Positions 22,601-31,971 of a DNA stretch of 64,000 nucleotides are shown here, piece by piece. The notes below the pieces were generated by a model. It saw nothing but the letters and a program-made list of their open reading frames with translations, was not told where the DNA came from and made no database searches. The DNA lies in NCBI GenBank assembly GCA_037355855.1, contig CM074760.1, positions 5,820,501-5,884,500 of the forward strand, read 5' to 3'. Both the position numbers and the translations under genes were made by a program. This DNA comes from Pseudo-nitzschia pungens. Its lineage: Eukaryota; Bacillariophyta; Bacillariophyceae; Bacillariales; Bacillariaceae. Position 1 is the first letter of the stretch. Each line of letters starts with the position of its first letter.

Positions 22601-22823
22601 TCTTAACATAATAAGTTCGGCAATCAATGTTGGACTTCAAGTGGAATGAAAGTCCTCTACAGACATATCGGTAGGTGTGAAAGTGGCTCGATTCTTGTTT
22701 GTATCCCTTGAAGGATTTTGATTTTCTACTTCTTCCGGAGGCAATGCAGTTGCGACAATAAAATGTCTTGGGTATCCTGGGCTCATTGGCAAAGTGCCTT
22801 GGGTCGGAGGAAGCTTTCGGCAT
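19632..22823 (-). CDS. Element gene D: putative DDE transposase (CMC/Plavaka-like)
   Basis: Single open frame of 1063 residues. Residues 20-66 contain spaced Cys/His (FYCRNCIASG, HFHTYRYVCRGL, NIDC) suggesting an N-terminal zinc finger. At about 369 lies FYMDGISLDAHGRLSL followed by TLGIFNIETR, and at about 478-489 AYVIGDTELHDKLCGKYG followed by a Cys/His cluster (LCRHCNCS) around 502-509; then GECLHMHQLGCAKRE near 580. This order, a first Asp in a beta strand (D-G), a second Asp in IGD and an immediately following zinc cluster, is the layout of Tnp2/CACTA and Plavaka-type transposases. The third acidic residue is not assigned with certainty. The gene sits next to the right TIR, pointing inward. 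No introns or breaks are needed. It could instead belong to a diatom-specific branch of this superfamily. Confidence 0.62.
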   Translation of the reverse strand: MPKASSDPRHFANEPRIPKTFYCRNCIASGRSRKSKSFKGYKQESSHFHTYRYVCRGLSFHLKSNIDCRTYYVKNDLMDFISSAKAEVTLPLVRHTPSQYGLTMTQNGPQIPPSLAETNTAATTSIHTSLNPQVIANVLIPPMDRQAIESHMAENEEQMNAIDSAVDASDHFDASSDTEISDSEIMKSTTISINEREETFRNRTLFPPRPELIAEINLLNIISQYKLPLSTYQTIFNWAKDSNNLPGFDFNITPTRKRDAIFQELKKNLGISSEPKFEPKIVNWLPDHKPAQIYVRSFLDALYSLLSNPDLMMEENLSFPNSNTPLSPEHFPVRTDSSPITELHHGSWWSDSWRSLCIEENSEILVPIIFYMDGISLDAHGRLSLTPLNMTLGIFNIETRKRPEAWTTIYFHPDSDLESIHHSRKPSPKESIQNLHNALEVALRSFKEACESTHEGIQWDFLPYAGQLWQVKMKFAIAYVIGDTELHDKLCGKYGSRSGGVQKLCRHCNCSTKDINIPSAQQTASLWVPSDFHTFPDSDATTTKEYFNNISHHQIRNAFHGLNFGTNVNNIHLATPGECLHMHQLGCAKREVESLEQLMKGSIPCPYADHLKTGVSTVNTIGHVSQKYGALLSRQSDRDFPRTKFSSNLLSVTKKEGHDYSGMLISILLTLVSESGNAVLSDASFVKKHIDVIEQIISMEEFLKHGRPTTKCIKNLPKTIIHFLNSINGTCLRKGMGTKLIKNHLYFHIPKYISLWGPTLGFDSAYSESHHKTEIKAPSKNTQQNAATLVHQTTRRKEEASLLRLATSHHKLKKVGGDPKVISPRPPQSGSRFTIFRDGTRGSMKWDLRRNYNKPFHSTIVLDFVCDSVLPLLDDRSSIFGFTEHNRWDSVNRVNYLFRCHPSYRSDSGQVNSVWFDWAMFAVDDNTEIPCQMLCFLHVKDLKQPTSTVNGYDVDSDGIYAVVRKFREDPRSTSSHFVKSGYLDNTLYLFNTDTILSELAVVPELDENAEPVNNGRWFVVHNRLQWLEFFEKRNNSMTYTTYESLYSACPVQREESDSTGIAE

Positions 22824-23170
22824 GGTGGTGTGTGTTTTTGTGATGCGATTCTTAGCTGGGGTACCGGTATGTGATGTGACACCACTGAAAAAAAAAGTTC
22901 ACAAAGGTGCACGACGTAACCCTTTGGTGTGATTGAAGTAAATTGGATTAAAAATTATTTGTTGTGTTGAGTCAAGTGTGTCAAATGTGTAAAATGGAAT
23001 GAAAGTGTGAAGAGGGACTGAATGTCAGGGTCTAGAACAGAACATTTCCGTCGACACGTTGGGGGAGTTGAGAAAAGGGAGAAATGTGGTTGAGAATAAT
23101 GGAAAAAAGTTGAGAATAATAAAAAAGAGGTTGTGAAATAAAAAATTGGGGTTGAATTTTTTTTTGACAA
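22824..23170. other. Spacer between transposase gene and right terminus
   Basis: Presumed promoter of the transposase gene (minus). Poly-A and TTGAGAATAAT repeats near 23090-23130; no gene. Confidence 0.5.
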
Positions 23171-23220
23171 GTCGCGATCGGGTCGCGATCGGGTCGCGAT
23201 TGGTCGCGATGGGTCGCGAA
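23171..23220 (+). repeat. Subterminal GGGTCGCGAT repeat, five copies
   Basis: Five near-tandem copies of (G)GGTCGCGAT(C), 10-11 bases each, the last one running into the right TIR. Matching isolated copies are found inside the left end. Confidence 0.9.
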
Positions 23221-23234
23221 ACAGTTTTCGGACG
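23211..23234 (-). repeat. Right terminal inverted repeat (24 bp)
   Basis: Perfect reverse complement of 8086-8109; ends with TTTTCGGACG. Confidence 0.88.
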
Positions 23235-23280
23235 AATCAACTATGGATACAAGTTCTATCCTGGTGTGACATACTAGCAT

Positions 23281-23474
23281 TGCATGCAACCAGAATTGAG
23301 AGTGAAAAACCAAAGGTTCCTAATTGTTTGATTTTTTCAGAGCACCATAGAGTTTGTTGTGTGCATGCATGTTTTTGATGCATGCGACCAGAAATGAGAG
23401 TGAAAAACCAAAGGTTCCTAATTGTTTCTTTTTTCAGAGCACCATAGAGTTTGTGTGCATGCATGTTTTTGAGA
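23281..23474 (+). repeat. 98-bp direct duplication
   Basis: Two adjacent copies (23281-23378 and 23379-23474) share AGTGAAAAACCAAAGGTTCC and AGAGCACCATAGAGTTTG with few differences; both begin TGCATGC and end GCATGCATGTTTTTGA. They lie 46 bases outside the right TIR. Confidence 0.9.
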
Positions 23475-24452
23475 CAACTACTACAAATATCCATTGCAGG
23501 ATATTGTTTCTATCAGCCTTATTGACAGCTTGTTATCAGCTTGTCAGCATGTTACTCTCTCTAAACTTGAACCTTTAATGCCTCCCCATGCACTGCAGGT
23601 TGCACACCACAAATTTATTGGGAAATTTTCCTCCCTCTCTCTGTCTTGAGAACAAACAAATCACACTATTAAAAATGAAGCTCAGAACAAATAGAAGTAA
23701 AATTGTGATCAGTGTTGAGATCGATCTTCTTCTCAATTAGTGCATCCTCATTACATGGTGCAATGACTCTCTTTCAGTAGCAGGAAGAAAGACACCCCAA
23801 AAATTCAATCTCATCTGTAATCAAAAGCTGTTCCATACCGTAGACCTAACGAATGAAATGCAACTGCAGTTTGTCAAGTTCCAGAATTGTACCGTAAGGC
23901 TACTACTTGTATGTACAGTATTGTATCAGGTCGATTTGAGAAGCTTTGTTGCAGTATCGTGTTTGAGAAGAGCACTATCAGAAAAACTGAATTGATCTAA
24001 AACGTATGCGCCAACAGGGACTTTGCGGATTATGACCGGTGATTCCTGACGAGTTTTCAGCGATCGCCGTACTTATATGTTGAACTCTTCCTTTTTTTGA
24101 TTGGTCAATGAGCGTTTCGAAACATGCAAACAAAAAGAACGTCGTTCCTGTTTCTCCACGCAGTGAAGACGGTTCTTCGAATGAATCGCTTGTATTGTTG
24201 CAGTCATTGTCGTTCTTCGCGCGAAAACAACGAATTACGTAGTGCTTTTCATGTCTCAACCGCGCGAAGCATCTCCACTTTCCAGAGGAAGTGCATGGGA
24301 AGCTGATAGAATTCAATCGGCCGTTCTGTTCTGCGAATGTCGTTGGAATAAGCAAATCGTGAATGTTCTCTTACGTTTCTTACCCCGACTTGAGCATCAA
24401 CGTTCTACCGGTATCATAGATTAGAAATTATAATAGAAGGGAGCGCACTACA
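23475..24452. other. Intergenic region
   Basis: No gene I can support. Short antisense frames exist near 23978-24355 without family likeness. The last part is the upstream region of clpX. Confidence 0.55.
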
Positions 24453-27238
24453 ATGAGTGCGACGACCTCCATAATGTTGCGGAAAGCAACTCAAAAAGCG
24501 CTGTCTCTATCAGAGATAGTTGGAAATAATAAGTCGAGGATAATCAGGGCGACCTATGCCACATGGGGGAGGAATACTTCACCGTTTTCCACCACAATTT
24601 CATCGCTAAGGGATCAAGAATTTCTGTTAAAGGATTCTTCTTCGCACCATCCGCGATACTTTTCAACCTTCCCTCCCGGGCATCCCTTTCCAGAACCCCT
24701 GCCAGCCGTAGCCTACGACTATATCGATGACGACGACGATGACGAATATTACGCCGATGACGGTACACAACAAGACTTCAACAGCGAGTCTCTCATGGCG
24801 AGGGAAGATACCTGGAAGCATCGTACGCAAGATGTCAGTACCGCACGAAACGATGACGTCAACTACGTAACTTCACGTAGAACTTTTACGACGACCGGCG
24901 CGGTGAACAAAATCAATCACAACATGATGGAAAATACATCACCGTCAGAAACGAACGACCCTACTGCTACATCAGATACTTCTTCTTCTCCTTTGTCTAT
25001 TTTCAAATTAATACATCGCGCTACTGCCACTAGCAGTAACAACGATAGTGGTGGTAGCAATAGTGGAATTGGAGGGGGTGACGATGCACCCTATCCACCT
25101 CCTTCGGAGGGTTATGGAAGCAAACCTGCTAACTTTCGGAAAGGAAGCGGCGGCGGTGGCGGCGGTGGCGGCGGTGGCGGACGATTCCGTTGTCCCAAGT
25201 GCGGGACGGATGTCACGTTCAAATGCGATACCGAGGAGAACACCTTTTATTGCGCAAGTTGTGCCGGGCGGTTTGTGGGAATCCGCACAATCGACTCAGG
25301 AAGTCAGTACCGACACGAACACCCCTCGGCTGTCGATCCTCGCAATGGTCGGATGAACGATGATGGTTCTATGTATGGTCAGTTCATTGCAAGAGATATG
25401 CGAAAGAAGCAACAGAGCAACGTTGGAAGCGACCAAGAAATAATTATGCGTCATGTAAGATACAATTTTGTGCTGTTTGAAAGGAGGTTTGTGTTTATTG
25501 ACATTGTAGTTCCATCCTATTGTTTTTGGGGATATCACAAACAACTCACAGATTGTTTCCTTCATCTCGTCTTCGTTGAATAACTATTTGTCTTTCATTT
25601 CAACATCTAAAAGGTCCCTGAATCTCCGAGACGTTATAATGCTACCGTCAAGGAAGGGAATGTTCGTCGAAATAACAACATCGACGAAACACAGATTGAA
25701 AACGACCCGTTGCCGCCAAATTTGAATCATGTCCAAACACCCCCTTCAGTCAAGCGCATACCCACACCTCGGGAGATCCGAAAGGGCTTGGACGAATACG
25801 TGATTGGCCAAAGTAATGTCAAGGTAGCTTTGTCAGTAGGAGTTTATAATCATTACAAACGAATCTCTGTTGTAGAAGCGAAGGCAGCAAACGAAGCTAG
25901 GCGGGCGGCTCTTGATGCCCAAGAGGACTACAGCTTTCCACAGATGCAACAACAACATCATCCAGGCGGAGACTTATCGGACTTAGATCTCACTCAATTC
26001 GGCACCAGTAAGAACGGCACATCGGCGCACACGACAACTCTGGACATGAACAGCATCGCCGACGAGGACTTTGCAACGCAGGTGGAAGAATGCGAAATCG
26101 ACAAAAGCAACCTTATGGTTCTCGGTCCTACGGGAAGTGGAAAGACCCACCTGATCAAGACGCTTGCGCGTTTGATGGATGTTCCTCTAGTTATTGCGGA
26201 TGCCACCTGCCTCACGCAGGCAGGTTATGTTGGGGAGGATGTCGAAAGCGTCCTTTTCAAGCTCTACCTTGAAAGTGGTCAGGACATCGAACGTTGCCAA
26301 AAGGGAATCATCTATATCGACGAGACCGATAAGATTCGTAAGTCTGGCGGCAATGTGAGTATTAGCCGTGATGTATCAGGTGAAGGAGTCCAGCATGCGC
26401 TGTTGAAAATTGTTGAAGGAAATGTAGTGAATGTTCCCAAGGTAAGACAGATAATGACATGAACGAGTCTTGAAATTCGATGGGCGAAAATAACGAGCGA
26501 AAATAACGACCATCGACTCTGATCCTTTGCGCTTTTATTTCTTTAACACAGGAGCCTGGCCGGAAAAATCCTCGCGGTGACTTCTTGCAAATTGATACCA
26601 CAAATATTCTTTTCATTTGTGGAGGTGCATTCGCAGGATTAGAGCGTATCGTTAACCACAGAACGAACGCCGCATCCATCGGCTTCGGTGCAGAAATGAA
26701 GAAAAAAATCGAGGATCCTAAAGTTCAGGGACGTTGCTTCGACAATGTAATTCCCAAGGATCTGGTGGAGTTCGGGATGATCCCTGAATTCGTCGGGCGT
26801 TTCCCGGTGATCGTGTCAACTAAGGGCCTCGATCTTGACAACTTGGTAGATATTCTCACAGTTCCTAAAAACTCCATCATCAAACAATACAAGCGTTTGT
26901 TTGCAATCGACGATGTGAAGTTCCATGTAACTGATTGTGGATTGGAAGAAATTGCGAAAACTGCTTTTGCGCGTGGTACAGGTGCCCGTGGTTTGCGGTC
27001 CATCACAGACCAAGTTTTGATGGAAACACAGTACGTGGTCCCTTCCCTCTCTGATGTCCACACAGTTTACGTAGATGCTGCTGCAGTTCGTGGAGAAAGG
27101 AAACCGATTCTTTTAAAAGATGGAATGACCGTAGAGAAGTACGAGGCGTTGACGAGCGAAGGTGGTTCACACGTCCATGGAGCGGTACCTGTATTTATCG
27201 AGGAAGACGACGAAATGGATAGCGAAGAAGCCGCGTAA
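24453..27238 (+). CDS. CLPX: Mitochondrial ClpX-type AAA+ unfoldase
   Basis: ClpX unfolds substrates and feeds them to the ClpP protease, usually in mitochondria. Three exons: 24453-25454, 25614-26441, 26552-27238; both introns are GTAAGA...AG in phase 0, giving 838 residues. The N-terminus is basic and Ser/Thr-rich, fitting a mitochondrial presequence. A long disordered part includes a Gly11 run before a zinc module (C247, C250, C267, C270). Then the AAA+ core: [16 protein letters not shown], Walker A GPTGSGKT at about 505, Walker [11 protein letters not shown] near 565, [10 protein letters not shown], the ClpP-docking IGF loop (SIGFGAEM), and sensor-2 [10 protein letters not shown]. The presence of the IGF loop argues that it works with ClpP. 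It is about 200 residues longer than human CLPX, mostly from the acidic, low-complexity N-terminal region. Assignment is secure. Confidence 0.96.
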
Positions 27239-28248
27239 ACCATATTGGCAACTATCAAGTATCCTACATATGTCTCAAAACGGGATGAGTGCTTCAAGAA
27301 CTAGCACTGTCTTGCTCGTCAAAGGCATTTTCACATTTACATTCACGGAGTTCAAAAGCTTCCACACAAAAACCATGCAGTAATTTTGTTTCAATAGAAC
27401 CTCCCCTACAAGGTGAGACGATACTAGAGGGGATATGATTTTCTGTGATTTGTTCTTGGTTGCTCTCGACGTGGAACACACACAACAGAAATTCGAATAG
27501 GTGAAGAGGAAGAATGGAGTACGATATAGCTGGGATGCAACTCTACTCTTCTTTTTCACGAAGGGTTGTTGTGAATTATTACAAACGACTATTAAACAAT
27601 CTAATAAAAAGTTACAACAAATAAACAGTGCTTCCAAAGAAAAAGGAGGAATTCGACATCTCTCAATTATTCCTGATTTGTGTCTGCTGAAAGAATGAAC
27701 AAGAAATAAATACGTAGTAATAGTAATGTGTGTTTGATCGTCCGAGCTCTCATTGACCATGCTCGAACATCATACAATAGAGGGAGAATACAATAGAGGG
27801 AGAAACTTATCGACATAGATAATGATGATGCTGCAGTTGTCTATTTTCTACCGAAGTATTTTTTTTGTTTTACCATAAATGCTTATGTAGGTAAGGTTAC
27901 TCGTACGTTCCTGCGTCAGAAGTTTCTCATGCTGGACCTGGTCGACTTCTTCAAAATTCGTACACAATGATTTTAGTCACGTTGTTTTCGTGATTGGGAT
28001 TGGGATGAATTGTATTTCGAGACCTTTCTTTTGCCTTCGTTTTACGCAATAAACCGTGAGTCTATCGAGTGATGATTACAACACGAGCGACGAGGGCAAA
28101 GCCAGTGGTATCATTCTGTTGCCAAGATCGTCGGTGATATAACCATCGCACCTCACAGCACACCTCTTTCAGACCTTACAGTATCAACTTTCCGTTTCCT
28201 TGTCACTCAATTCCAAACTAGACTTTCCCTTGAAACGATAACAACAAA
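27239..28248. other. Intergenic region
   Basis: 3' UTR of clpX and upstream region of the proteasome gene. A GGTAAGGTTACTCGTACG motif lies at about 27891. No other feature seen. Confidence 0.6.
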
Positions 28249-29090
28249 ATGGATACAATTTTCGGAGTTGCGTATGAGGGTGGAGTGGTTATTGCCGCAG
28301 ACCAATCCAATGGCCGATCTATTCTTACGTACCAAAAGAACCTTGATAAGATTGCTAAATTGACAGAATATTCGATGATGGGGGTATCGGGACCGAACTG
28401 CGACTTGGTCAGTTTCACACAGTAAGTCGAACAACGAGGTCCATCTGTGTTCGTGTCGACTGATAACGAGTTGGAAAAATCCGAAACAAGATACCAAGAA
28501 ACATAATATAGTAGTTGCAGCGAAAATTGTAAATCCGTCGTCCTAGCATGATCAACGAACGTGGGATTTCTTGTGTTGTTTGGACGCTTAACGAATAACG
28601 TTTCCTGACATTTTGTTTGCAATCGCTAACCCTTTTCAATACCAGATTCATTTCCAAAAGCATTAATTTGTACGAACTTTCAAACGAGGGAACCAAACTA
28701 TCGACGCACGCCCAAGCCAACTTTGCACGTGGAGAACTGGCCGATGCCTTGCGACGAGGACCATTCCAAGTTAACGTGTTACTTGGTGGATACGATGTGG
28801 GTAAAAACGGTGAACAAGGGACCGCTTCGCTCTACTACTTGGATTATTTCGGCACCCTGCACAAGGTAAAGCATGGGGCGCAAGGCTACGCCCAGTATTT
28901 CTGTGCTTCTATTTTTGATAAGGAGTGTACAGAAAACATGACCGAGGAGGATGCTGTTAAGGTGGTTGAGAAATGCATCAAAGAAATGCAAACGAGATTC
29001 ATGCTGAGTCAACCCAATTTTATCATCAAAAAGGTCGATAAGGATGGGGTGAATGTCATTTCCTTCGGAGAAGATCCTGCGGACACATAA
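28249..29090 (+). CDS. PSMB2: 20S proteasome subunit beta type 2 (beta-4)
   Basis: Exons 28249-28421 and 28646-29090 join over a 224-bp intron (GTAAGT...CCAG) in phase 2 and encode 205 residues, near the 201 of human PSMB2. The start MDTIFGVAYEGGVVIAADQS has the mature-like N-terminus of the non-catalytic beta-2/beta4 subunit, without a propeptide and without the catalytic Thr1. Family blocks seen: FISKSINLYELSNEGTKLS, ANFARGELADALRR, VNVLLGGYD, ASLYYLDYFGTL, HGAQGYAQYF and NVISF at the end. It would be part of the cytosolic/nuclear 20S core particle. Confidence 0.95.
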
Positions 29091-30099
29091 AATCAGACAA
29101 AGAAGTTAGACGAAAGGATGGGGAGAACTAAGAATTCTTCCCACGCACGCAATCATTGCAAATGTTGATACTATAGAGTTTTTTTGAAAGCAGGAAACCT
29201 GCTAGGAATCCATTCAGTGCAATAAGTAGAACACAAACTCAGCAGGAAATTATTCGTTACAGAGTACATCTATGCGGTTAGCTCAATAGATGTCAGGTTT
29301 CAATGCAAATTCAAAATGATGGTGTTCACCACAGAATCAATGCCTTCTTGCACCGTTTACGAAATCGTTCGTACAATAAAGCAATATAAGGTCTAATTTT
29401 ACATTCATCAAATTTTTGCACATTGCAACAAAGAATCAGATTGATAAGTGACCAGGCCATAGTGTTTAGTCAGCGAGTAATATTCGATGAATCAATCATT
29501 AGTTATAGCTATTCCGTCGACAGACCACATTTCGAATTTCCAATCAACATTCAGGTTTGCGAACCTTGTCACGTCGGCCTTCTCAATGAGACTGCTGAAA
29601 CGCAGTCGAGAGTGATATACAAGAGGATGTTAGAATTGATGTACTTCTGATAACTTCCTTTGTGATTCACCATTTCACCATGATGAACAATCAGCAATTA
29701 CCATGCCAGCATTGGTACAAGCACAAGTAAGCCTTACCGGAAGTTAACCTTACTCAGTTCTCACCGTATCTTTATCCCAATCACGAAGAAAGGTTCGGGT
29801 CTCGACTCGATTGACTAAAAATGACAATGCTCCGTGTTTTCGTGACACCAACTATTCTTCCCGACCGGTAGCCATCAAGAGCAACCGAGAGGAGAAATTC
29901 TATTCGTCCTTGAAAAAAAAATTTGGGAATACCGTACGGTAAGGTTAAAATCTTACCTCACCTCACGTAAGTTTCACTGAAGGCAGCTGCTCTTTGCATC
30001 TATCTGCAATCATTTCACAATTTGATGGTTCCAATACAAAAGAAGAGTCTACGAAGAAGATCATACCTTCATCAACATATGCAAACAACGGAAATGAAT
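29091..30099. other. Intergenic region
   Basis: No gene supported. TTACCGGAAGTTAACCTTAC at about 29736 and ACGGTAAGGTTAAAATCTTACC near 29936 are copies of the window-wide motif. Confidence 0.55.
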
Positions 30100-31827
30100 A
30101 TGAAGTTCAACAATCGCCTTTCACTTGTCGTCTCATTCGTCTTGGTACTGGTGCTAACATGTGCTTGCTCTTTTGTTATTCCAAGTGGAGGGGTACTTCG
30201 GAGTCCTCTCCCATCTAGCAACGGCCTCCACATCTCTTTTTGGGAAGCAGATTTGATCTCCCATTTGGAAGGAGAGGATCCGGAAAAGCCCGGATCGAAC
30301 GAGGATACGGCGGACACTTCAGTCGGGCCTAAACGAGCCAAACAGATCGAAATCATCAAATATAATAATCGATCAAACCCAAAACGATGGTGCCCCTTCT
30401 ACAAATATCTTTGTCTGAGCCAACGATCTATTCACAAGCTTAAAAAGAAGGCTATTCACATGGACGACGAGCTCAAGCGGATGGAATCGAAATTCTACAA
30501 ATTGGACGGTGAAGATTTATCGCCAATAAATTTTCCTCTCGGGTATTACGGGTTCGGCAATTATGAGGGGAACATCGTCAGGCCAGACGTACGGGTATAC
30601 GAGTTAATCACACGGGCCTATGCCAGAGCTCGCCTCGGCCAAGAAGGCGTCGAGCGTGCTGAGGATGTTGTCGCAAGATATGAAAAATTTTACACATCCC
30701 AGAAGGCCACAACCAAAATGATGACCTTCGTCATGAAAGCATGCATTAGTGCAGGGAATCTCGAACGCACCGAGTATTGGCTAGATCGGATTGAGAAAAG
30801 ATACAAAATAACCAAGAGAGACGAAGACCTTCCTGGCTATTATGTTTACAACCCATATGTCAAAGGTCTTGGCAAGATGACAGATATTTCAGCGAGAACA
30901 GCAGCCAAACGATCTATGGAGGTCGTTGAAAAGATACATGTGTTATCGGAGCTGATCAAAGAACAACACTTATTTCCAGGTCGCAAGATATATTTGGACA
31001 TTATTGAATATCAAGAACTAGGCTATAGAGGATCGGCAGCTTTTGAAAGAATCGAGAAAGTGTTCCGCGAACTACAGAAAAATTACATCTCGAGTGGAAT
31101 GCATCCCAAGTTGAAACCATCTGTCGAAGCTGTGGCTCCAGTCTTTGCAGCTGCATCAAAGTGTTCCTTTCCCCGAGATGACTTGGTTATAACAACAGTG
31201 AACGAGTTGTTCGATGATTACCATAAATTATATCGGGAGACAGGCGATGTAAGCTTTCGTCCAAACGGTGCTATCTGTGACTCGCTGAATTTGATATACG
31301 CGCGAATGAATCGAAAAGATTTGGACCTGACCGAACTCGTGGAAAGAACCTCGACGATGATTGAACGAATGGCGGAATACAATGTGCAATTCAAGGATTC
31401 CCGTGATAAGACTTCGGCATTCAATCGGATTCTCCTTGCTGCAGAACGGCAGCTGCCCAGGATCCCAATGAGCGATCCGGTTGAAACAAGGAAAATAATC
31501 GTTACGGCGTTGGATGTCTTCAAGAAATTCCATGAAGACGACTCTTCCCCCGCAAGCGTGCCCCCGAATAAGGCATCCTATCAAATATTTTTGAGGTTGT
31601 GTTCGAAACTGCCAGAGGGCGAGACACGTTCTAAACTTTCGGCAAAGGCTTTTGAACTCTGCCGACAGAAGGAGATGGTAACTGTCGATACAATTTATAA
31701 ACTTTACGATGCAAATCCAGAATATGCGTTGTCAATGTTGAAGTCCACAGATAACTTTGGGTACAATGAAGAAACATTTGACTTTCTTGCAGTCGACATC
31801 ACAAAAGATGACTTTCATAAAAATTAG
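30100..31827 (+). CDS. Plastid-targeted PPR-like helical repeat protein
   Basis: From the Met at 30100 the product is 575 residues. It opens with a signal peptide (MKFNNRLSLVVSFVLVLVLT) whose end, CACSFVIPS, resembles the Ala-Ser/Phe plastid motif of diatoms, so import into the complex plastid is likely. The rest is a set of degenerate two-helix units, for example VYELITRAYARARLGQEG, MMTFVMKACISAGNLERTEY, and CDSLNLIYARMNRKDLD, the pattern of pentatricopeptide-like (PPR/TPR) proteins found in organelle RNA metabolism. No catalytic domain. Upstream in-frame Met codons at 30022, 30079 and 30094 would hide the signal peptide, so the 30100 or 30094 Met is preferred. RNA target unknown. Confidence 0.75.
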   Translation: MKFNNRLSLVVSFVLVLVLTCACSFVIPSGGVLRSPLPSSNGLHISFWEADLISHLEGEDPEKPGSNEDTADTSVGPKRAKQIEIIKYNNRSNPKRWCPFYKYLCLSQRSIHKLKKKAIHMDDELKRMESKFYKLDGEDLSPINFPLGYYGFGNYEGNIVRPDVRVYELITRAYARARLGQEGVERAEDVVARYEKFYTSQKATTKMMTFVMKACISAGNLERTEYWLDRIEKRYKITKRDEDLPGYYVYNPYVKGLGKMTDISARTAAKRSMEVVEKIHVLSELIKEQHLFPGRKIYLDIIEYQELGYRGSAAFERIEKVFRELQKNYISSGMHPKLKPSVEAVAPVFAAASKCSFPRDDLVITTVNELFDDYHKLYRETGDVSFRPNGAICDSLNLIYARMNRKDLDLTELVERTSTMIERMAEYNVQFKDSRDKTSAFNRILLAAERQLPRIPMSDPVETRKIIVTALDVFKKFHEDDSSPASVPPNKASYQIFLRLCSKLPEGETRSKLSAKAFELCRQKEMVTVDTIYKLYDANPEYALSMLKSTDNFGYNEETFDFLAVDITKDDFHKN

Positions 31828-31971
31828 AGGAATATTCACGAGTCAAGAAGGCACAGGGATCGCGTAATCTCGTGGAAACAAAGAAATGATTGTCGGTCGC
31901 ATGAGAACAATTCGTAAGATTTAGTCTAAAATTCATTATCTTTCTTTCGTAGGGGTGTACGATTTCAAGCG

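Larger units (their letters stand above)
8086..23234. mobile_element. ~15.1 kb TIR-bounded DNA transposon with four genes
   Basis: The two ends are perfect 24-bp inverted repeats (8086-8109 and 23211-23234), each starting CGTCCGAAAACTGTTTCGCG. Just inside both ends are short GGGTCGCGA/TCGCGACCC repeats in several copies. Between them lie a 1063-residue transposase-like gene (19632-22823, minus), three accessory genes (8923-10523 minus, 12297-14513 minus, 17083-19242 plus), a 183-bp satellite, a 60-bp minisatellite and a dispersed GACGA-rich repeat. Multiple genes plus subterminal repeats recall CACTA/CMC-type and Plavaka-like elements, in which the accessory protein binds subterminal repeats. 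No long target-site duplication is visible; a 2-bp CG duplication would be hidden within the palindromic outer CG. All four genes are open, so the copy may be recent or active. Confidence 0.72.

Noticed and set aside
8086..23234. Polinton/Maverick or giant-virus-derived element
   Set aside because: No DNA polymerase B, retroviral-type integrase, packaging ATPase or capsid-like protein is seen, and the TIR is only 24 bp.
23978..24355. 125-codon minus-strand frame upstream of clpX
   Set aside because: No family likeness, no clear start context, overlaps the probable clpX promoter.
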